From positions 85,575,973-85,639,972 of the forward strand of contig JAVIAB010000051.1 of NCBI GenBank assembly GCA_032433765.1: a stretch of DNA of 64,000 nucleotides, in the 5' to 3' direction. Source of the stretch: Megaustenia siamemsis (lineage: Eukaryota; Mollusca; Gastropoda; Stylommatophora; Ariophantidae). Positions 10,500 through 22,000 of the stretch are shown one piece after another. The translations under genes were made by a program, and so were the position numbers. Numbering within the stretch: the first letter of the stretch is position 1; every line of letters begins with the position of its first letter. The notes below the pieces were generated by a model. It saw only the letters and a list, made by a program, of their open reading frames with translations. It had not been told where the DNA came from and searched no databases.

Positions 10500-11705
10500 A
10501 TCTTCATAAAGAATGACACAAAGTGTCCACGAAGATTATTCTTATGACTTGTACGCTATACATACTTTTGATAGCTGAGGCTATTGGCAAATTGATCTGC
10601 AAGCTATCTAATGTTATCACTGGGGCAGAATTGATACCTGTTCCTTCATATCTTAAAACGACCTTCTCTGTTATTGCTACACAAGACAGAAGATGCAGTG
10701 AACAGAATTTGATTGCAGTTAACGTAAAAATGAATATCTTCATTTGTGACAAATGTAGTGATATGCTATAGTCTACACAGATGGTCCTGTGGCACGCCAT
10801 CAACGGAGAGCTTGGGCATTCACAGCCCGGTCTAATGGTGGCACTCTTCATGAGGTTAGCGGCAACTACGTAATGACGACCAGTAGTTTGTTGCTGTAAA
10901 TAATGTCAGTGACGTAGGCTCTTGATTGGTTGGAGACTCAATAGTATACTCTTGTGTGTGTGCTCAATGACTCAATGACTCAATGACTGAATGACTGAAT
11001 GATTCGTTGAATCAGGCTTAAATCGTCGATAATGGTTGGGAAGAATACAGTGATCCACTATTGGCAGAATCACCTTCATGTATATGCCAGGTCTTGCTGG
11101 TGTGTTGAGGGAAATGACAGACTGGCCTGTGCGGCAACAATAGCAGACAGACCATCGGACAGATATCATTAACAATCTGCAAGAGATGGCTTGAACAAAT
11201 GACTTTGTCGAAGTACAAATAAATGGGATCCTCGGCAGCCAAGTTGGGAAAACCACTCGACTGGTTATCGACGTTCCAAGAACCCGTGTTCAATTACCGT
11301 TGGAAGCAGTGTGAATTGTACTCGTGGTTGAAAAAAAAATGTCAGTCGACCCAGCCGCTGGCAGAAATGGGCATCATGGTAGTCGTACTCCGGGAAGGTG
11401 TGGAATGCCGCCTCGCATCGTGAGTTTCGATGCTTGAAGCGACACTATCCAGATGTCTCCAATTACTTCTGGATAGGCGGCCGAGCACATATGGGTGAAA
11501 ACTGGCGTGCTAAGACGCCGGTTCAAGTCTCGTACTTTACCTTTACTTTACAAATAAATGGCTGTCTAGGCTGCGTGAAGTTCCGTATTCCCAGAACAGA
11601 GCAATATTTCGGACGAATAAGAGGATTTGTCATCACCATTTTGATGTGAGGATCGGAGCACCCATGTATGTGTCCAGAGTGCTATTATGATGATCCTAAT
11701 TTAGC
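10500..11705 (+). pseudogene. RNase H-type LINE, RNase H and C-terminal part, split by SINE C
   Basis: Before the SINE, plus-strand frames give IAEAIGKLICKLSNVI, ELIPVPSY, VYTDGPVARHQRRAWAFTAR (RNase H, catalytic Asp in YTDG), then YVMTTSSL. After a short CAATGACT repeat near 10965-11005 they give FMYMPGLAGVLREMTDW, the decayed GHAGVxGNExAD motif. After the SINE the frame resumes with GRIRGFVI and HPCMCPECYYDDPNL, matching the WTCSECNDDDPQ C-terminus of the 16-18 kb copy. Many stops and frameshifts are present. Removing 11227-11548 and one TSD copy restores contiguity. Confidence 0.8.
11227..11548 (+). mobile_element. SINE C, inserted into a LINE fragment, 13-bp TSD
   Basis: Head box B-like GTGTTCAATTACCG, body GTCGACCCAGCCGCTGGCAG and TGAGTTTCGATGCTTGAAGC, tail CGTACTTTACCTTTACTT. 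It is flanked by TACAAATAAATGG at 11214-11226 and 11549-11561. The flanks belong to the RNase H LINE, so this SINE is younger than that copy. Confidence 0.9.
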
Positions 11706-11756
11706 ACAACCTCTAATGGGTCCTCTCAGTCACATAGTTTAACTTTGACTTTCACT

Positions 11757-13597
11757 CACTAATCTTTGCTTTCATATAATCCTCGTATCTGAATCTATCT
11801 TTGCTCATCATATAATCCTTGTATTTGAATCTATCTTTGCTCATCATATAATCCTCGTATCTGAATCTATCTTTGCTCATCATATAATCCTTGTATTTGA
11901 ATCTATCTTTGCTCCTCATATAATCCTCGTATCTGAATCTATCTTTGCTCATCATATAATCTTTGTATTTGAATCTATCTTTGCTCCTCATATAATCCTC
12001 GTATCTGAATCTATCTTTGCTCATCATATAATCCTCGTATATGAATCTATCTTTACTCATCATATAATCCTCGTATCTGAATCTATCTTTGCTCCTCATA
12101 TAATCCTCGTATCTGAATCTATCTTTGCTCATCATATAATCCTCGTATCTGAATCTATCTTTGCTCCTCATATAATCCTCGTATCTGAATCTATCTTTAC
12201 TCCTCATATAATCCTTGCATTTGAATCTATCTTTGCTCCTCATATAATCCTTGTATTTGAATCTATCTTTGCTCCTCATATAATCCTCGTATCTGAATCT
12301 ATCTTTACTCCTCATATAATCCTCGTATCTGAATCTTTCTTTACTCCTCATATAATCCTCGTATCTGAATCTATCTTTGCTCCTCATATAATCCTCGTAT
12401 CTGAATCTATCTTTGCTCCTCATATAATCCTCGTATCTGAATCTATCTTTACTCCTCATATAATCCTCGTATCTGAATCTATCTTTGCTCCTCATATAAT
12501 CCTCGTATCTGAATCTATCTTTACTCCTCATATAATCCTCGTATCTGAATCTATCTTTACTCCTCATATAATCCTCGTATCTGAATCTATCTTTGCTCCT
12601 CATATAATCCTCGTATCTGAATCTATCTTTGCTCCTCATATAATCCTCGTATCTGAATCTATCTTTGCTCCTCATATAATCCTCGTATCTGAATCTATCT
12701 TTGCTCCTCATATAATCCTCGTATCTGAATCTATCTTTGCTCCTCATATAATCCTCGTATCTGAATCTATCTTTGCTCCTCATATAATCCTCGTATTTGA
12801 ATCTATCTTTGCTCCTCATATAATCCTCGTATCTGAATCTATCTTTGCTCCTCATATAATCCTCGTATTTGAATCTATCTTTGCTCCTCATATAATCCTC
12901 GTATTTGAATCTATCTTTGCTCCTCATATAATCCTCGTATCTGAATCTATCTTTGCTCCTCATATAATCCTCGTATCTGAATCTATCTTTGCTCCTCATA
13001 TAATCCTCGTATTTGAATCTATCTTTGCTCCTCATATAATCCTCGTATTTGAATCTATCTTTGCTCCTCATATAATCCTCGTATCTGAATCTATCTTTGC
13101 TCCTCATATAATCCTCGTATCTGAATCTATCTTTGCTCCTCATATAATCCTCGTATTTGAATCTATCTTTGCTCCTCATATAATCCTCGTATTTGAATCT
13201 ATCTTTGCTCCTCATATAATCCTCGTATCTGAATCTATCTTTGCTCCTCATATAATCCTCGTATCTGAATCTATCTTTGCTCCTCATATAATCCTCGTAT
13301 TTGAATCTATCTTTGCTCCTCATATAATCCTCGTATTTGAATTTATCTTTGCTCCTCATATAATCCTCGTATCTGAATCTATCTTTGCTCCTCATATAAT
13401 CCTCGTATCTGAATCTATCTTTGCTCCTCATATAATCCTCGTATTTGAATCTATCTTTGCTCCTCATATAATCCTCGTATTTGAATCTATCTTTGCTCCT
13501 CATATAATCCTCGTATCTGAATCTATCTTTGCTCCTCATATAATCCTCGTATCTGAATCTATCTTTGCTCCTCATGTAATCTTTGTCGATCCTCATC
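11757..13597. repeat. 36-bp minisatellite, about 51 copies, 144-bp higher-order period
   Basis: The plus-strand unit includes CTCCTCATATAATCCTCG and TATCTGAATCTATCTTTG. Since 36 is 12 codons, the minus strand stays open for 615 codons as repeats of MRSKDRFRYEDY. In the oldest-looking minus-strand order the seventh-from-last residue alternates R,R,K,K over four units, a 144-bp period across about 12790-13560. The left part is more variable (CATCAT instead of CCTCAT, CTTG instead of CTCG). Changes include both silent and replacement ones. I call it a minisatellite, not a gene. Confidence 0.9.
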
Positions 13598-13609
13598 ATA
13601 GAGCCGCCT

Positions 13610-13870
13610 CATGCAGAACGTTGCAATCCTCACAGTCAGTCTGACCTAATCTCTATCTCTAGTCAACAATAGACGACCACGAGGAGATTCTAAAATGCGA
13701 ATCATGTTTTTGATAATTGTCCACTTTCCATTCTAACGTCCGCGCTTCAGGTCTGTCAACTCTTTCATGAGCATGAACTCCTGGGTGACCAGACAATCCA
13801 CCAAAGTAACGCCTCACAAGTTTCTGAAGACGTGATGAATGTCTTATTCACTCCTAACGAAGGAAATCAT
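13610..13870 (-). pseudogene. Probable RNase H fragment of the same LINE, next to the 36-bp array
   Basis: The minus strand reads LSGHPGVHAHERVDRPEART at about 13745-13800, resembling the conserved GHAGVQGNERADRLASCA of the 16-18 kb copy. About 45 codons are open. Downstream the sequence decays with stops and runs into the first 36-bp units. If correct, the 36-bp array begins inside or at the end of an RNase H LINE copy. The match is short, so this is tentative. Confidence 0.45.
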
Positions 13871-14164
13871 CAGGCCCTACGAGGCACATGCAGATAGCCT
13901 GGCACAATAACTCTCTTAAAAAAGACCTTAGAAAGCTGACACAGAACTCCATTACTATTGTATCACTCATTCTATTTGTGTGCGAAAGTTACATTTTCAT
14001 TTCGGTTTTGTTCGACAACGATTTTACAAGTGCTGTCTCCTGATGACCAACACTGGCTGTGCTACAGTGTGAGGCGTTTATATTCTACACACACAAAATA
14101 GTTTTCTCTAGAATGACTTTCACACAGTATATGCTCATCTTAATGTAGAAATATTTGTACAATG

Positions 14165-14390
14165 CGGGTTGCCGCCATAGCTCAGTAGGTTATTAAACTG
14201 GTCTACTAAAAGGTTTCAGGGTTCACCCAGCCTTAAATGAGTACCTAAATTTTTCTGGGAAAGTAAAACGGCACGGGCGTAATACCGACCACAGTACCCG
14301 AAATATAATGTGCAGTAGATCTTTAAAAACTATGGTCACTAACACCATATTCCCTATACGCCACTTGCCGTGACGGGACTCATAACTTTT
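14165..14390 (+). mobile_element. SINE B (tRNA-derived)
   Basis: Head GCCGCCATAGCTCAGTAGG (box A) and TTTCAGGGTTCACCCAGCC, body GGAAAGTAAAACGGCACGGG and GCGTAATACCGACC, end CCCTATACGCCACTTGCCG. It is diverged from the best-preserved copy at 27961-28217, and no TSD was identified. Confidence 0.8.
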
Positions 14391-14599
14391 TTACATATTA
14401 TTGCAATGAATGTGCAATACTGATAAATATTATACATACTTTGTTGGTATTTTTTTATTTGTAAGATGTTGGTTTATAGTAATGAAAAGCAATACATCAA
14501 TATTCAACAACTAATACATATAATGGTATATTTCCAAATCTAAACACCGTGTGCATCTTTTCACTTGTACATTAACTCCAACCTCATTTCTTTACCCAG

Positions 14600-15030
14600 A
14601 AACGTTTTGATCACTAAATTTGAAACAATGAGTCGCCCAGTTTTAAGTCTTGTAACATTTCCTATTCTACAGAAATAAGACTTAAGCCATTCAAATGATC
14701 TTGGCTCTGAGTGCACCCACTGTAACTGTGTATCTGCTTCAAAGCGGAAAATGAGCACTCTACTGAGCTTGTAGTACAAGCAATAATCAGTTCACTTCAT
14801 TTATAAACTTCATTCAGTCCAGAATATAGATTGTTATCTTTCATAAACTTGACAAGTTCAGTAATAGGCAACCTTTGAATCTCAGCACTTGCATAAATTA
14901 CAGTTAGTTGACTTTTAAGACAGATGCGATCAAATATGATTCGGTATGTCAATCTTAAATTACACAAGAATTCAGCAAGACAGGTTTCTTTTTCTGTAGT
15001 GTAGGTGTTAATTTTTATCTGCTAGAAGAT
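14600..15030 (-). pseudogene. hAT-superfamily transposase C-terminus (dimerisation domain), fossil
   Basis: On the minus strand one frame reads AEFLCNLRLTYRIIFDR, LTVIYASAEIQRLPITELVK, FMKDNNLYSGLNEVYK, a stop, then ACTTSSVECSFSALKQIHSY, SQDHLNGLSLISVE and a second stop. SxxSxExxFSALKxIxxY followed by SQxRLxxLxLLSIE is the signature of the hAT C-terminal dimerisation domain, as in ZMYM1-like domesticated and free hAT transposases. There are at least two nonsense codons, and the N-terminal zinc finger and RNase H-like core are not visible. A 72-codon frame at 14561-14779 in another phase is a shadow of this relic. Confidence 0.75.
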
Positions 15031-15441
15031 CTTCCAATATAAAATTGTGGTTTTTTTCCCGTAATTTCATTGAACAGAAGAAATGTAACTGATACTTGTA
15101 TGAAAGAGAAAATTACAATATCAAACCCGTGTATACCCTAATTGATTCCCTCCCCTATAGGTAATAAACAGCGCTTATCCATGTTTGAGTCGGCTGTTTT
15201 TAAAGTGGGAAATATATCGTCTCACTATTAAGTCTAAGTATAGCTCCACTTTGTACTGGAATCTGCCAGATTAATACAGCTCTACAAACATGAGGGCTTA
15301 CCTCTCGCTATTGTTAACAATGAAGCAAGGGGCCATCTGGTTATTCGTAGAGAAGGCTTTAACGCTTGCTTATATCAACGGTCAAATATCAGTAATTATA
15401 CAATATTATCAATGTTGCATTTAGCATTTAACTCAGCTAAT

Positions 15442-15504
<63 letters not shown>

Positions 15505-15639
15505 GTTAAAAATAACACAAATAAATGCTAGAAGCTTTACTTTAGCTCAGCACACACAGACAATATGCTACTGGATTGTACCTGTGGTTCTAGCAGACCA
15601 CTCCCGTCCTTATCCTATAATTCTTTATGCAACTTTGTT
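15031..15639. other. Intergenic with an AT dinucleotide microsatellite
   Basis: An (AT)n tract of about 50 bp occupies 15446-15497. The rest is AT-rich with no gene or recognised transposon. Confidence 0.6.
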
Positions 15640-16335
15640 ATCTTGATCTCTTGTACCAGGGATTGGTCCTGTCTGTGGCGGACATGCATTGGCGATCCCG
15701 ACTCACAGCAATACTCAAATGGAACGACTGAATAGGATGCACGATGAGACAAAAAACATCGTCTTTGGTTGCACAAAAGTTACTGAGTGTAGGGCAATGT
15801 ATTGCCTCTCAATTGCCCCACCATGGCAGACAGAATAAGACTTTGCCGAGGACGTGCCTACCTTCGAATCATTGCCGGGCTACGTCATCCGCTGTACTAT
15901 CAATTTATGAGTACAAACGGCAACAGATTAAAAAGAGGAACATTTTGGATGGGGCAGGCTACGGATATTGTTCAGCAGACGCGCTCAGTCGAGGATACAG
16001 AACCCGAAAAAGAATGGGTACGAGTGCCGTCACAGTGCAGTATGTGTGTACGCCTTTACTCGTACGCATCACACTGGACAGAGAATGTAGACAAGAAAAC
16101 CCTTAGTCGTTAAGGCAGAAGTACAATAATTGATTGTTGAAAACTCTTCTGAATACAACGCTATGATTTACACAGATCTGTCAGTTATTCGGCACGTTTG
16201 GATCTCGTAGGCCTCCCTGCTCAAGTGGGAGGTAGAACTGTGCAAGAAAACGGTGATGTATTTTGCATTGACTACGAGTAGTTTGACAATGGGCGTTATG
16301 GCTGCCAGTAAAGGATTGGTATAGCTTGAGGAACA
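15640..16335 (+). pseudogene. RNase H-type LINE, plus-strand copy, 5' half (interrupted)
   Basis: Plus frames give TQMERLNRMHDETKNIVFGC (matching TQIDRLEKIPNEAMHIILGC of the minus copy), then RIRLCRGRAYLRIIAGLRHP, NRLKRGTFWMGQATDIVQQ, EKEWVRVPS, then SSEYNAMIYTDLSV (RNase H first Asp) and TTSSLTMGVMAASKGL (catalytic Glu region changed). It stops at about 16335, where an opposite-strand copy begins, and the homology resumes at about 18826. It is 5'-truncated and carries stops and frameshifts. Confidence 0.8.
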
Positions 16336-18825
16336 TGTTATTAAGTTATTGAGTTATTTGCGGGTCATCATCATTGCATTCCGAACATGTCCATAGGTGC
16401 TCAGATCCAGATCCCCTCCTCAGCAATTCGCGCAGTGTCCAGCGACTGACGACTCCAGTTCTATGTTGGTTGATAATTCTTCTTACACGGCCACTAAGTT
16501 TCTCATTTCTGGCTGTGTCCATCTTAATTCCCATTTTCATCATCCGAAGAAGTGACGTGGATCTGTGTTTGTCAAAGTCCTGTGTTCTTCCCACTTCTCG
16601 GAGGGCATTGATGATGTCCTCCCGATCCATTGGTTGCCCGTCCTCAACGACAGCGCAGCTAGCCAACCTGTCCGCTCTTTCATTTCCCTGTACTCCCGCA
16701 TGTCCAGGGACAAAGACAAAGGTGACCTTACGTATTTTGGATTTCTGCAACGACTCTACCCATTGCATGCGTACAGAGCCCGCCTCCACTTATTTTATCA
16801 TGCTCATCGAATCACTCAGTATACATGCGTGGGTGTAGTCTTGTGACTCTAACCATTTGAATGCCTTGGTCACTGCCATCGCCTCCATTGTCATGCTACT
16901 CGAGGTCATGACGTATGTCCCACTGTCTTCGTAGACTATTCTGCCTGCCGAGCGTGCTGTAAATGCCCATGCACATCTTTGGTGTCGTCTTACAGATCCG
17001 TCTGTATATATGACTGCATCTTTCTCATCGGTGTTATCGCAAATGAGACCGTTGACCTCAGCATTAACCACGACCGGGTTCTGTTCCCTACTTTTCCTGT
17101 CGAGTGGGACAATACACGAAAAATTCCCCATGAAAGACGTAGGCACCGGTATCCACTCCTCACCAACGCTGATATTGGTAAGCCAACAGACCTGTTTGAT
17201 GACATCTTCTGCTCGGCCCATCCATGATTTGTCTCTTTTTAGCCTGGCACATTTCCTTGTGTTGAGCACGTGGTGCAATGGATGATCTTTACCTGTACTA
17301 ATTTCTTCAGGTATGCTCGTGCTCTCTAGATCTTGATTCTGTCATCCATGGTTGGAAAGAAGATACCTCATTGCTACACAGGGAGTGTCTCTTGCACATC
17401 CTAAGATAATGTGCATGGCTTCATTTGGTATTTTCTCCAGTCTATCAATTTGAGTCGTACTGACAGTAAGAATTACCAGGGCATACTCGATTGGTGCGAG
17501 GACTAACCCCTGGAACAGAAGAGTAAGTAGCCTCTGCTCGATGTTGGCAGCTGCCATGACCTTCAAGGCGGGTAATCCTTTGCGGGATTTTATCACATGG
17601 TCAACGTGGTCTCGAAAACATCGGCTACGATCAAACTTAACTCCGAGGTATGTTATCAACTTGTCCCTGGTCACCTCATCAGCTCCCATTCGTACTACCC
17701 GGTGTGGTCGTATTAACGATATGATTGTTAAGGGAGAACCATGAAACTGACGCTTTATTAGGATTAACCAAGGCACCTGAAACCCCACACCAGGAAGAAA
17801 TGCGATCGAGTTCGTCTTGCATTGTGGAGGCGATTCCCCTTCTGTCTCTTCCCTGGCGATATAACAGAATATCATCAACAAAAGTCATAATCCTTCCCCT
17901 CCCATCCAGCTGTTGTTCCGTGATCGTTATTGTGTACACGTTAAATAGAGCTGGTGACAATGGTGAGCCTTGTGGCAGCCCTGGATAAATGGATTTTGGC
18001 TCGGATGACCAACTTCCACACCTGAGTATCACCTTCCTCTGAAACAGTGCCGCGGCGATCCATCTTATGAGGAAGGGGTTCACCGCCAGTTTGAGAAGCA
18101 TATGCATGAGATATTCAAATGGTACCCTATTGTATGCATTCTCCAGATCTATAGCAGCAGCACATGTCTCCTCTCGTCTGTGGAAGCCTTCGAAGACGTC
18201 ATAGGCAAAGACTGCCGCATTGAGCCATGTCTCTTTGTTATATCTATAACCTCCGAGTGTGGGTGGGAATGCACGTTTCTGTTCAAGGTCACAGGTGAGG
18301 ACACGGACAACTATTTTCTCCAGCAGCTTGCCCGCAGTGTTAGGGTTAGGGTTAGGGGAGGCACTGATCTCAGAATGGTCCTTGTTTGACTTCGGTAGCG
18401 GTAGTAAGTAGCTGTGTAGCCACTCCTGCTTAATCTGGCCACTCCGAATGCTGACATTAAACTCATTGGCCATTTTTGTCACGTCGTCGTCAGCTAAATC
18501 GCCTATGTCATCGTACCGAACACCATCTGGACCAGGAGCAGCGTTGTGTAACCTTTTAAATGTCGTGAGAATGGTATCGGTTGTGATTGTGAGATCTTCC
18601 AGCTCTACATCCTTACACAATTTTGACAGCGATCCCCGTATCCTCACTCTTACAGCCTCATTTATTTGGTCCGTCTGCTCAATGTAGCGGGCAAGCAGGG
18701 CCTTCCCTTTGCTCTCATCAGATTTGTGCCATATCCGGCCTGTGCTCTGAAAGTCTGGTATGCCTCTGTGACGTGTTGTGCCATTCATGCTCTGATGAAG
18801 GCGGCAGAAAACAGAACATATGTGT
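16336..18825 (-). pseudogene. RNase H-type LINE, minus-strand copy: RT, RNase H and C-terminus
   Basis: The largest copy of this family, truncated before the endonuclease. In minus order: GPDGVRYDDIGDLADDD, AAIDLENAYNRV (RT block A), GLPQGSPLSPALFNV, FVDDILLYRQG (catalytic FVDD, near 17885), the thumb, then RNase H with AVIYTDGSV, SMTMEAMAV, ILSDSMSM and VPGHAGVQGNERADRLA, and finally WTCSECNDDDPQIT, a CxxC tail. The 3' end runs into AATAACTCAATAACTTAAT, a short tandem tail seen also at 25622-25735. Lesions: frameshift near 17695, disruption near 17280-17345, one TAA at about 16791, and a telomere-like patch at 18339-18358. It lies inside the antiparallel copy of the same family. Confidence 0.85.
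18339..18358 (+). repeat. Three telomere-type TTAGGG repeats inside an RT domain
   Basis: GTTAGGGTTAGGGTTAGGGG lies within the minus-strand LINE. Its complement encodes SPNPNPN where the family normally has a YRPISL-like motif between SEI and AGKLLE. The frame and approximate length are preserved. Confidence 0.85.
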
Positions 18826-19030
18826 TCCTTCAGTGACTCAATGACTGTGCTCAGAAAATAGCAACTGGCTGGGCCTGGCGGAAAAATAGTGAGCGCCATT
18901 TTCGTGCTAGGGTACGCTGTTGTAAACGGTGCTGATAGATTTGCCTGTTTGACTGTGCGGAAGGGCTATGGATCGCGTGACATTATGAATGCCCTAGTGA
19001 CGTTGTTAAAAACTACTTTTAAAATCACCC
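18826..19030 (+). pseudogene. RNase H-type LINE, plus-strand copy, 3' half (continuation)
   Basis: Plus frames give SDSMTVLRK, a stop, then SAIFVLGYAVV, NGADRFACLTVRKGY and SRDIMNALVTLL. These match LSDSMSMIK, FVFVPGHAGVQ, NERADRLASC and REDIINALREV of the minus copy. Together with 15640-16335 this is one LINE copy split by the 16336-18825 insertion. Its 3' side is followed within about 40 bp by the 31-bp minisatellite. Confidence 0.7.
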
Positions 19031-19054
19031 TGAATTCACAACCATGTAATTGAT

Positions 19055-22000
19055 CAACAATCCTGTTGAAGGCGACGTTACTAATTGACAACTTTGATGA
19101 AGGCGGCGTTACTAATTGACAACATTGATGAATGCGGCGTTACTAATTGACAACATTGATGAATGCGGCGTTACTAACTGACAACTTTGATGAATGTGGC
19201 GTTACTAACTGACAACTTTGATGAATGCGGCGTTACTAACTGACAACTTTGATGAATGCGGCGTTACTAACTGACAACTTTGATGAATGCGGCGTTACTA
19301 ACTGACAACTTTGATGAATGCGGCGTTACTAACTGACAACTTTGATGAATGCAGCGTTACTAATTGACAACCTTGATGCATACGGCGTTACTAATTAACA
19401 ACTTTGATGCATACGGCGTTACTAATTGACAACTTTGATGAATACGGCGTTACTAACTGACAACTTTGATGCATACGGCGTTACTAATTGACAACTTTGA
19501 TGAATACGGCGTTACTAACTGACAACTTTGATGCATACGGCGTTACTAATTAACAACTTTGATGCATACGGCGTTACTAATTGACAACTTTGATGCATAC
19601 GGCGTTACTAATTAACAACTTTGATGCATACGGCGTTACTAATTGACAACTTTGATGCATACGGCGTTACTAATTGACAACTTTGATGCATACGGCGTTA
19701 CTAATTGACAACTTTGATGCATACGGCGTTACTAATTGACAACTTTGATGCATACGGCGTTACTAATTAACAACTTTGATGCATACGGCGTTACTAATTA
19801 ACAACTTTGATGCATACGGCGTTACTAATTAACAACTTTGATGCATACGGCGTTACTAATTAACAACTTTGATGCATACGGCGTTACTAATTAACAACTT
19901 TGATGCATACGGCGTTACTAACCGACAACATTGATGAATACGGCGTTACTAACTGACAACTTTGATGAATTGAATGCGGTGTTACTAATCAACAACTTTG
20001 ATGCATACGGCGTTACTAACTGACAACTTTGATGCATACGGCGTAACTAATTAACAACTTTGATGCATACGGCGTTACTAACTGATAACTTTGATGCATA
20101 CGGCGTTACTAACTGACAACTTTGATGCATACGGCGTTACTAACTGACAACTTTGATGCATACGGCGTTACTAATTGACAACTTTGAAGCATACGGCGTT
20201 ACTAACTGACAACTTTGATGCATACGGCGTTACAAATTGACAACTTTTATTCATACGGCGTTACTAACTGACAACTTTGATGAATGCGGCGTTACTAATT
20301 AACAACTTTGATGCATACGGCGTTACTAATTGACAACTTTGATGCATACGGCGTTACTAATTAACAACTTTGATGCATACGGCGTTACTAATTAACAACT
20401 TTGATGCATACGGCGTTACTAATTGACAACTTTGATGAATGCGGCGTTACTAATTAACAACTTTGATGCATACGGCGTTACTAACTGACAACTTTGATGA
20501 ATGCGGCGTTACTAATTAACAAGTTTGATGCATACGGCGTTACTAACTGACAACTTTGATGAATGCGTCGTTACTAATTAACAACTTTGATGCATACGAC
20601 GTTACTAACTGACAACTTTGATGCATACGGCGTTACTAACTGACATCTTTGATGCATACGGCATTACTAACTGACAACTTTGATGCATACGGCGTTACTA
20701 ACTGACAACTTTGATGCATACGGCATTACTAACTGACAACTTTGATGAATGTGGCGTTACTAATTAACAACTTTGATGCATACGGCGTTACTAATTGACA
20801 ACTTTGATGAATGCGGCTTTACTAATTGACAACTTTGATGCATACGGTGTTACTAATTGACAACTTTGATGAATGCGGCGTTACTAATTGACAACTTTGA
20901 TGAATACGGCGCTACTAACTGACAACTTTGATGAATGCGGTGTTACTAATTGACAACTTTGATGAATGCGGTGTTACTAATTGACAACTTTGATGAATGC
21001 GGTGTTACTAATTGACAACTTTGATGAATGCGGTTTTATTAATTGACAACTTTGATGAATGTGGTTTTACTAATTGACAACTTTGATGAATACGGCGTTA
21101 CTAATTGACAACTTTGATGAAGGCGGCGTTATTAAATGTCAGCTTTGATTAAGGCGGCGTTACTAACTGACAGCTTTGATGAAGGCGGCGTTACTAACTG
21201 ACAGCTTTGATGAAGGCGGCGTTACTAACTGACGGCTTTGATGAAGGCGGCGTTACTGACAGCTTTGATGACGGCGGCGTTACTAATTGACAGCTTTGAT
21301 GACGGCGGCGTTACTAACTGACAGCTTTGATGAAGGCGGCGTTACTAACTGACACGTTACTAACTTACAACTGTGATGAATGCGGTGTTACTAATTGACA
21401 GCTTTGATGAAGGCGGCGTTACTAACTGACAGCTTTAATGAAGGCGGCGTTACTAATTGACAGCTTTGATGACGGCGGCGTTACTAACTGACAGCTTTGA
21501 TGAAGGCGGCGTTACTAACTGACACGTTACTAACTTACAACTGTGATGAATGCGGTGTTACTAATTGACAGCTTTGATGAAGGCGGCGTTACTAACTGAC
21601 AGCTTTAATGAAGGCGGCGTTACTAATTGACAGCTTTGATGACGGCGGCGTTACTAACTGACAGCTTTGATGAAGGCGGCGTTACTAACTGACAACTGTG
21701 ATGAATGCGTTGTTACTAATTGACAGCTTTGATGAAGGCGGCGTTACTAACTGACAACTGTGATGAATGCGGTGTTACTAATTGACTGCTTTGATGAAGG
21801 CGGCGTTACTAACTGACAGCTTTAATGAAGGCGGCGTTACTAATTGACAGCTTTGATGACGGCGGCGTTACTAACTGACAGCTTTGATGACGGCGGCGTT
21901 ACTAATTGACAGCTTTGATGACGGCGGCGTTACTAACTGACAGCTTTGATGAAGGCGGCGTTACTAACTGACAACTGTGATGAATGCGGTGTTACTAATT

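Noticed and set aside
11752..13599. 615-codon minus-strand gene
   Set aside because: It is the 36-bp minisatellite read in the one phase without stops. Array edges do not respect frame ends and no start or splice context is visible. Kept as a finding for transcript checking only.
18339..18358. Nearby chromosome end because of TTAGGG repeats
   Set aside because: Only three repeats, inside a LINE and followed by ordinary sequence on both sides.
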